A model generated the notes under the pieces. It made no database searches and had not been told where the DNA came from. It worked only from the letters and a program-made list of their open reading frames with translations. Position numbers and translations under genes: made by a program. Shown one piece after another: positions 60,210-64,000 of a stretch of 64,000 bases of DNA. Positions within the stretch are counted from its first letter, which is position 1, and each line of letters starts with the position of its first letter. Origin of the DNA: Malus domestica. Its lineage: Eukaryota; Streptophyta; Magnoliopsida; Rosales; Rosaceae. The stretch spans positions 2,491,501 to 2,555,500 of the forward strand of contig NC_091665.1 of NCBI RefSeq assembly GCF_042453785.1, written 5' to 3'.

Positions 60210-60222
60210 GTAGTCCCCCAAG
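60210..60222 (-). other. Polypurine tract of the nested element
   Basis: Minus strand reads CTTGGGGGACTAC immediately before the LTR start TGTTTGTACC. Confidence 0.75.
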
Positions 60223-60427
60223 TCTTCAGTTAAGAAAGTCTTTTGGCTGGAGACTTGAAATTCAGTCCATGTGTGGGCCAAAGTAACTAGATGTCGTCTA
60301 GAACTGATACTTGATATGAGGCGGTGCTTAATGTGAAATGATGCTCAATTAGAAGTAGCACATGTTGCGAGGCTGCTCGGCTTGTGGCTTATGTTGCCTT
60401 GGTTGGCTCGGCTTGTGGTGTTGAATG

Positions 60428-60860
60428 TGAGGGAGTCCCTTTTATAGAATAAGGGCTCACTCCTCAATACATAAATGATGGGTTATAGTTGATGTTCGCA
60501 GCGAGGCGGTTGCTCAGCAGGCGGCAATGTTCTCTAATGATGGTGAGGGAGTCCCTTTTATAGAATTAGGGCTCGCTCCTCAATACATAAGTGATGGGTT
60601 ATGAGTGATGCTTGCGGCGAGGTGGTTGCTCAGCAAGCGGCGATGCTCTCTAATGATGGTGAGGAAGTCCCTTTTATATTATAAAGGCTCACTCCTTAAT
60701 ACATAAGTGATAGGTGCTCTCTAATGAAAGTGAGGAAGTCCCTTTTTTAAAATAAGGGTTTGCTCCTCAATACATGAATAATGGGTGCTCTCTAATGAAA
60801 GTGAGGGAGCCCTTTTTATAGAGTAAGGGTTCGCTCCTCAATACATAAATGATAGGCTAA
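60428..60860. repeat. Tandem array 1, five degenerate copies
   Basis: Units begin GTGAGGGAGTCCCTTTTATA and contain 'AAGGGCTC.CTCCTCAATACAT'. Starts are at about 60428, 60539, 60658, 60729 and 60800. The first two units are about 112-118 bp; the last three are shortened to about 71 bp. The same words occur once in the LTR. Confidence 0.75.
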
Positions 60861-61039
60861 GTCCCCCAGGTATTTTTCATGAGGCCCAGTTGCGGAAGCC
60901 CAATATATGGTACATAGTGTAGTCCTTCAAGTCTTCAGTCAATAGAGGCTGTTGGCTGGAGACTTCAAATTCAATCCATGTATGGGCCGAAGTGGCGGTT
61001 GTTCGGAGGCGGTCTTTGTATACCATGCACTGAAGCTTT

Positions 61040-61390
61040 GTAGGTGAAGTTTTTGAAAGTGAAGCTTCGAAGCTGGAGCTTTTGTAAATGAAGCTTTCGA
61101 AGCTGGAGCTCTTGCAAATAAAGCTTTCGAAGCTGGAACTCTATAAATGAAGCTTTCGAAGCTAATTGACATGAGTGATGCTCATGAATGTTTATGTTGA
61201 TTGACATGAGTGATGCTCATGGATGTTGACATGAGTGATGCTTATGAATGTTGACATGAGTGATGCTCATGTATAATTTTGGAGTACTGGATGTACTTTT
61301 GATCACCTAGATGGTGATAATAGCGGCAGACTACCGAATAATTTTGGAGTATTGGACGTACTTTTGATCACCTGGTTGGTGATAATAGAG
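61040..61390. repeat. Tandem arrays 2-4 in the nested element
   Basis: Three different arrays stand side by side: 'GAAGCTTTCGAAGCTGGAGCT' units of about 33-36 bp (61058-61160), 'TTGACATGAGTGATGCTCATG' units of about 26-34 bp (61168-61272), and a 57-62 bp direct duplication beginning 'TTTTGGAGTACTGGATGTAC' (61277-61388). No coding sense on either strand. Confidence 0.8.
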
Positions 61391-62050
61391 GGTGAACCTT
61401 AAGTGGAGGGGTGGAGGTTGGAGTTTGAAGCCATAGAGCCTGGCTCGTTTGGGCATATGGGCCTTCACTATCCACATAACATTCCAGCCCACTATTTTGG
61501 GCTTGTGGGCTTGTCGACATTTTGGCCCTGTTTTTATTTATTTATTTATTTTTTTGGCATGCTGCCTTCTTTCTTTATGTTTGATTACCCTCTGTTGGGG
61601 TTATACAGATGTCTCCAAAAGATAAGAAAAGTAAATCACATCATTCAAAACAAACGTTTCAACACAAAAGCTTCGACAGTGGCAGATCGTTGGTGCGTAC
61701 TGCACCTACTGCGTACTGGGTTGTTGCAGATCTTTTTCCATGTGCATACTGCGCCTACTGAATGTTTTACCTTTTCCTTTCTCATTATTTTTCTTTCTTT
61801 TGGCAGATGACAGACAAGGGAATAATGCCATTTCCTTGTTTTTGCAGAGGCAGATTAGGAAAGATGAGGATGAGATATTATTCTTTCTTCTACTTTTGCT
61901 TTTGCTTCCCACTCCATTTCCAGACATCCTTTTGCTTTTTCTTTTCTCTTTCCACTGCGCCTCTGATTTCTTGAGTATGGGGTCATCCGACTCGAGCACA
62001 TTCTCACCATTTTCGTTGTCGGTAGTGTTACCCTGCTCATTTTGTCCTCG

Positions 62051-62158
62051 GTCCTCTTCATTTCCTTTGACTGAAACATTGACTTTGTCTCCTTCTGCTA
62101 CTACTGAATTGGTTTTATCTGCAGATTTCTTCCTCCAAAGCCATGGTTTGTGGTCCGT
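62051..62158 (-). pseudogene. Filament-like plant protein (FPP) N-terminal fragment
   Basis: The minus strand reads 'DHKPWLWRKKSADKTNSVVA' and 'EGDKVNVSVKGNEED', starting with ACG where the family has ATG. It resembles the conserved N-terminus of coiled-coil FPP proteins as I recall them (MDHKxWxWKKKS-type, closest to FPP7). The open frame continues to about 61706 with a Lys/Ser/Asn-rich sequence that I cannot assign. About 36 residues are recognisable, so this is a captured fragment, in the same orientation as the carrier element. Confidence 0.55.
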
Positions 62159-62194
62159 GATTCACCTCCTCAACCCATTTGCTACCTCTCAGGT

Positions 62195-63000
62195 GAGCAT
62201 TGCATGAACGAGCAAAATCCCAATACCAGAAAATGTAGAAAAGCTGAAATTTCTATGGTGTCATCTCCGACGGTGTCCAACTCCAACATCTCCAACGAGA
62301 GCTTCGTGATCAAGGAACTGATCGGAAAGCTCGGAAGCATCGGAAACTTCGGCAATCTCTCGCCGCATTCCCAGTCGTTGTTGGGAATTCAAAATTCTTA
62401 CATGGGTAGAAATGGAAATGCAAGTGCTAACATTTCATGCTACAGCAACCCGTTGAACTCGCCGCCCAAGTTAAACCTGCACGTTCCGAATCACCATTTG
62501 AAGAAAGAAAAGCTAGCCAATTTAAGAAACTCCATGGCCTTGAATTCCAGCTTGGTGGAGTTTTTCGTTGACCCTGGATTCGCCGAGAGGGCGGCAAAGT
62601 TTTCATGTTTCGGAAGCAGGAGCTTCAATGGCAAAACATCACAGCTGGGAACGAATAATAACAACAGTACTGAACAACCACTGTTTAGATTCCATCCTGC
62701 AGCGGGAAATGGCGACAAGCTTCCTCGGGTTTCGAGCAGTCCGTCGATTAAGGCACTCGGATCTCAGACGAGTATGTAGGAAAAGATGCGTGCTTTGCTG
62801 CAGGATCGGAGTGAACTCCCCAATTCCAGAGAGGAATTGACGATTTCTGAGCAGAATCTAAACGGGGAGACCAATTCCATGGATTTGAATTCTAGGAAAA
62901 TGAAGTCTGTAGGTGGAGATGAGGTGAGGATTTGCATAGCGATGAGAGAGAAAGTGATTGATGAGAGAGAGAGAGTCAGATTCTTCAATGTCAGCAGAGC
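62195..63000 (+). pseudogene. bHLH transcription factor N-terminal fragment (bHLH49/62-like), one in-frame stop
   Basis: After an acceptor-like CTCTCAG an open frame gives 'SSPTVSNSNISNESFVIKEL', 'IGKLGSIGNFGNLSPHSQSL', 'NPLNSPPKLNL', 'DPGFAERAAKFSCFGSRSFN' and 'LPRVSSSPSIKALGSQTSM', the conserved regulatory N-terminal half of the plant bHLH49/62/76/78 group. A TAG at 62777-62779 interrupts the frame, which then continues in the same phase: 'ALLQDRSELPNSREE', 'ISEQNLNGE', 'DLNSRKMKSVGGDE'. The DNA-binding bHLH domain itself is missing. The frame has only one stop and no shifts over 800 bp, so capture is recent or the sequence was kept. It is antisense to the carrier retroelement. Confidence 0.8.
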
Positions 63001-63259
63001 AGATAGCAGAGGCCGTGCGCGTGCCGTATTGAGCAGCTATTTGAGGCTCCTCGTTGGGGCCACAAGAGATCTCGGTAGTCGGTGACTTGGACGGAGCTCC
63101 GTGAATTGGGGAGGAGATCTATGGCGGGGAAGTGAGAGGCGCAAGGGCGAAAGGAGCGGTCTAAGAGGCTGGTGAAGAAGAAAGTGGCGGCGACCAAGAG
63201 GAGGGCTCCGATCTGGTGCGTGCGGGTGTAGAGAGGCTGCTGGTGGTGCTGCGCGCTGA
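62991..63259 (-). pseudogene. N-terminal fragment of a type II membrane protein, exostosin-like
   Basis: The minus strand reads 'AQHHQQPLYTRTHQIGALLL', then the hydrophobic 'VAATFFFTSLLD', a short stem and 'VTDYRDLLWPQRG'. A short polar start, one anchor helix and a W-P-Q-R-G motif fit the beginning of plant exostosin-family (Golgi glycosyltransferase) proteins as I recall them. GC content is clearly higher than around it, as in a host exon. No start codon in this frame, and the rest of the protein is absent. Confidence 0.45.
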
Positions 63260-63542
63260 ATGGTCATGGTTTGTTGTTTACGCTTCCCATTTTCAAGGTG
63301 TGGAAACGAGTATCATCGATGCTGGTCCTGCTGGATATGGAGAGATAATTGGCAAATGACTTATTCAGCTTCTCATTAGGATAAGTCGCAAATGTCTGCT
63401 TGTACAGAGCCTTAAATCCTCATCCTGTTGTTGTGTCTTGGGATTTCTGATTTCTCTACAGATTCACGGTGGAGGTCATGAAGTTTTCACGGTGGTGAGA
63501 TGAAAAAATAAAAGAGAACCGACATAGATTTTCGTGTTGTTT

Positions 63543-63560
63543 CCCACAAACGGCGCTAAA
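63543..63560 (-). other. Primer-binding site candidate of the nested element
   Basis: Minus strand immediately after the 5' LTR: TTTAGCGCCGTTTGTGGG. It resembles the TGGCGCCGTT-type primer sites of plant gypsy elements (Asp-tRNA type) with changes. The tRNA is not confirmed. Confidence 0.55.
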
Positions 63561-63928
63561 TGTTGATGCATAAAACTGGAAGGGTCTTGGAACAATGTAA
63601 ATCCGACCGTGTATCTGCAAGAAAGTAAAGAATACAAGATGTGTCGTGGTTCACCCCAATGTTTGGGCTACGTCCACACTGATGTTGATATTGTTTCACT
63701 CTGAATGGTGAATATACAAGGAGGCTAGAGGCAGTGTGCTCTTTAGCCTATTTTCTCTCTTCCCATGGCCTAAACTCTCCTAATGAGGAGAGTAATGAGT
63801 CATTTTATAGAATAAGGGCTCCTCACTTATTACATATTTGCCCCTTCATTTATTACATAATTACATTTGAGTCCCCCGAGTATTTATATGAGATCTTAAA
63901 TACGAAAGCCCTAAGTATGGTACAAACA
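63561..63928 (-). repeat. 5' LTR of the nested element
   Basis: Starts TGTTGATGCATAAAACTGG and ends GGTACAAACA; a copy of 59837-60209 with scattered substitutions and small indels. Confidence 0.9.
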
Positions 63929-64000
63929 AGGTGGGAGGTTGATATATCATGCAAATTCTGAGCTTGTCAACGAAAAGTTGAACAACCGTAGCTTGTGAAA
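63929..64000 (-). pseudogene. Right-hand remainder of the interrupted Tat gag
   Basis: After the right AGGTG duplication, the minus strand continues gag upstream of the insertion: the short landmark 'YINLPP' abuts the sequence left of the nested element. The codon before Y is TGA (63947-63949), where the family usually has Trp, so gag was or is also broken by a stop. Confidence 0.7.

Larger units (their letters stand above)
59837..63928 (-). mobile_element. Nested non-autonomous LTR element carrying host gene pieces
   Basis: LTRs of 373 bp (59837-60209) and 368 bp (63561-63928) share about 93% identity by eye. Both begin TGTT and end ACAAACA. The identical 5 bp AGGTG flanks the whole (59832-59836 and 63929-63933), and removing the insert restores gag. 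Polypurine tract next to the left LTR and a primer-site candidate next to the right LTR put it on the minus strand. The 3351 bp interior has no gag, protease, RT or integrase. It holds tandem arrays (60428-61388) and sequences resembling three plant genes (61609-63260). This is the structure of a LARD/TRIM-like non-autonomous retrotransposon that has acquired host transcripts. Confidence 0.88.
48268..64000 (-). mobile_element. Large Ty3/gypsy element of the Tat lineage, partial (5' end beyond the window)
   Basis: The element reads on the minus strand: gag (right), protease, reverse transcriptase, RNase H with a second (archaeal-type) RNase H look, integrase, then an antisense ORF region and the 3' LTR (left). 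The order PR-RT-RH-IN makes it Ty3/gypsy. The gag wording (WEELVEKFHEQFY), the RNase H type ('YFDRSSTS', 'NNQAEYEALVIGL') and a long spacer with an extra antisense ORF between integrase and 3' LTR are Tat-lineage traits. The 5' LTR is not in the window. A 4.1 kb LTR element is inserted in gag. Multiple stops and frameshifts make it non-coding as a whole. Confidence 0.85.

Noticed and set aside
61609-61761. Short plus-strand frame starting MSPKDKKSKSHHSK
   Set aside because: About 50 codons, ends without recognised domain; could be a gag remnant but nothing supports it.
1-64000. CRISPR arrays, bacterial operons, rRNA or tRNA genes
   Set aside because: No regular short direct repeats with unique spacers, no operon-like gene spacing, and no cloverleaf sequence was recognised. 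The only tRNA-related sequence is the retrotransposon primer site.

Overview
The window is plant nuclear DNA. Genes are split by short GT-AG introns (plus two apparent GC-AG introns), intergenic DNA is AT-rich, and about half of the sequence is transposable elements. The encoded proteins are eudicot-like. Several short repeats, above all the family at 15892-16050 and 36528-36674, match repeats I remember as abundant in apple and pear, so Rosaceae (Maleae) is my best guess. That is an inference from memory, not from a search.

Layout. 1-948: unassigned flank. 949-10295: a complete Ty3/gypsy element of Tekay/Del type on the minus strand, with 2.6 kb LTRs, a methionine-tRNA primer site and target duplication AATGA; its gag-pol is badly decayed. 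10301-16400: gene-free DNA with several MITEs. 16400-41400: a gene island with five intact host genes: an SKP2A/B-like F-box/LRR protein (+), a type III J-domain protein with a DnaJ-X region (-), a small basic, probably organellar, protein (+), a RABC1/Rab18-type GTPase (-), and the histidine-biosynthesis enzyme ATP phosphoribosyltransferase (+). The island is interrupted by a solo LTR (25904-28349), a hAT-like element (28582-30464) and a TIR element (30624-31399).

41400-48267: decayed territory holding a broken unidentified gene, a plant-mobile-domain (PMD) fragment, a frameshifted fragment of APS reductase, and MITEs. 48268-64000: most of a large Tat-lineage Ty3/gypsy element on the minus strand. 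Its left (3') LTR is at 48268-49449. Between that LTR and the integrase lies an antisense, intron-containing, PMD-coding ORF. Pol and gag follow to the right, with inactivating changes.

Nested inside its gag is a 4.1 kb non-autonomous LTR element (59837-63928) with 370 bp LTRs, polypurine tract, primer-site candidate and target duplication AGGTG. It has no gag-pol. Instead it carries tandem arrays and what look like pieces of three host genes: a bHLH transcription factor (+), a filament-like plant protein (-) and an exostosin-like membrane protein (-). This nested gene-capturing element and the antisense PMD ORF are the most unusual features. I saw no sign of a bacterial-type system, CRISPR array, rRNA or tRNA gene.
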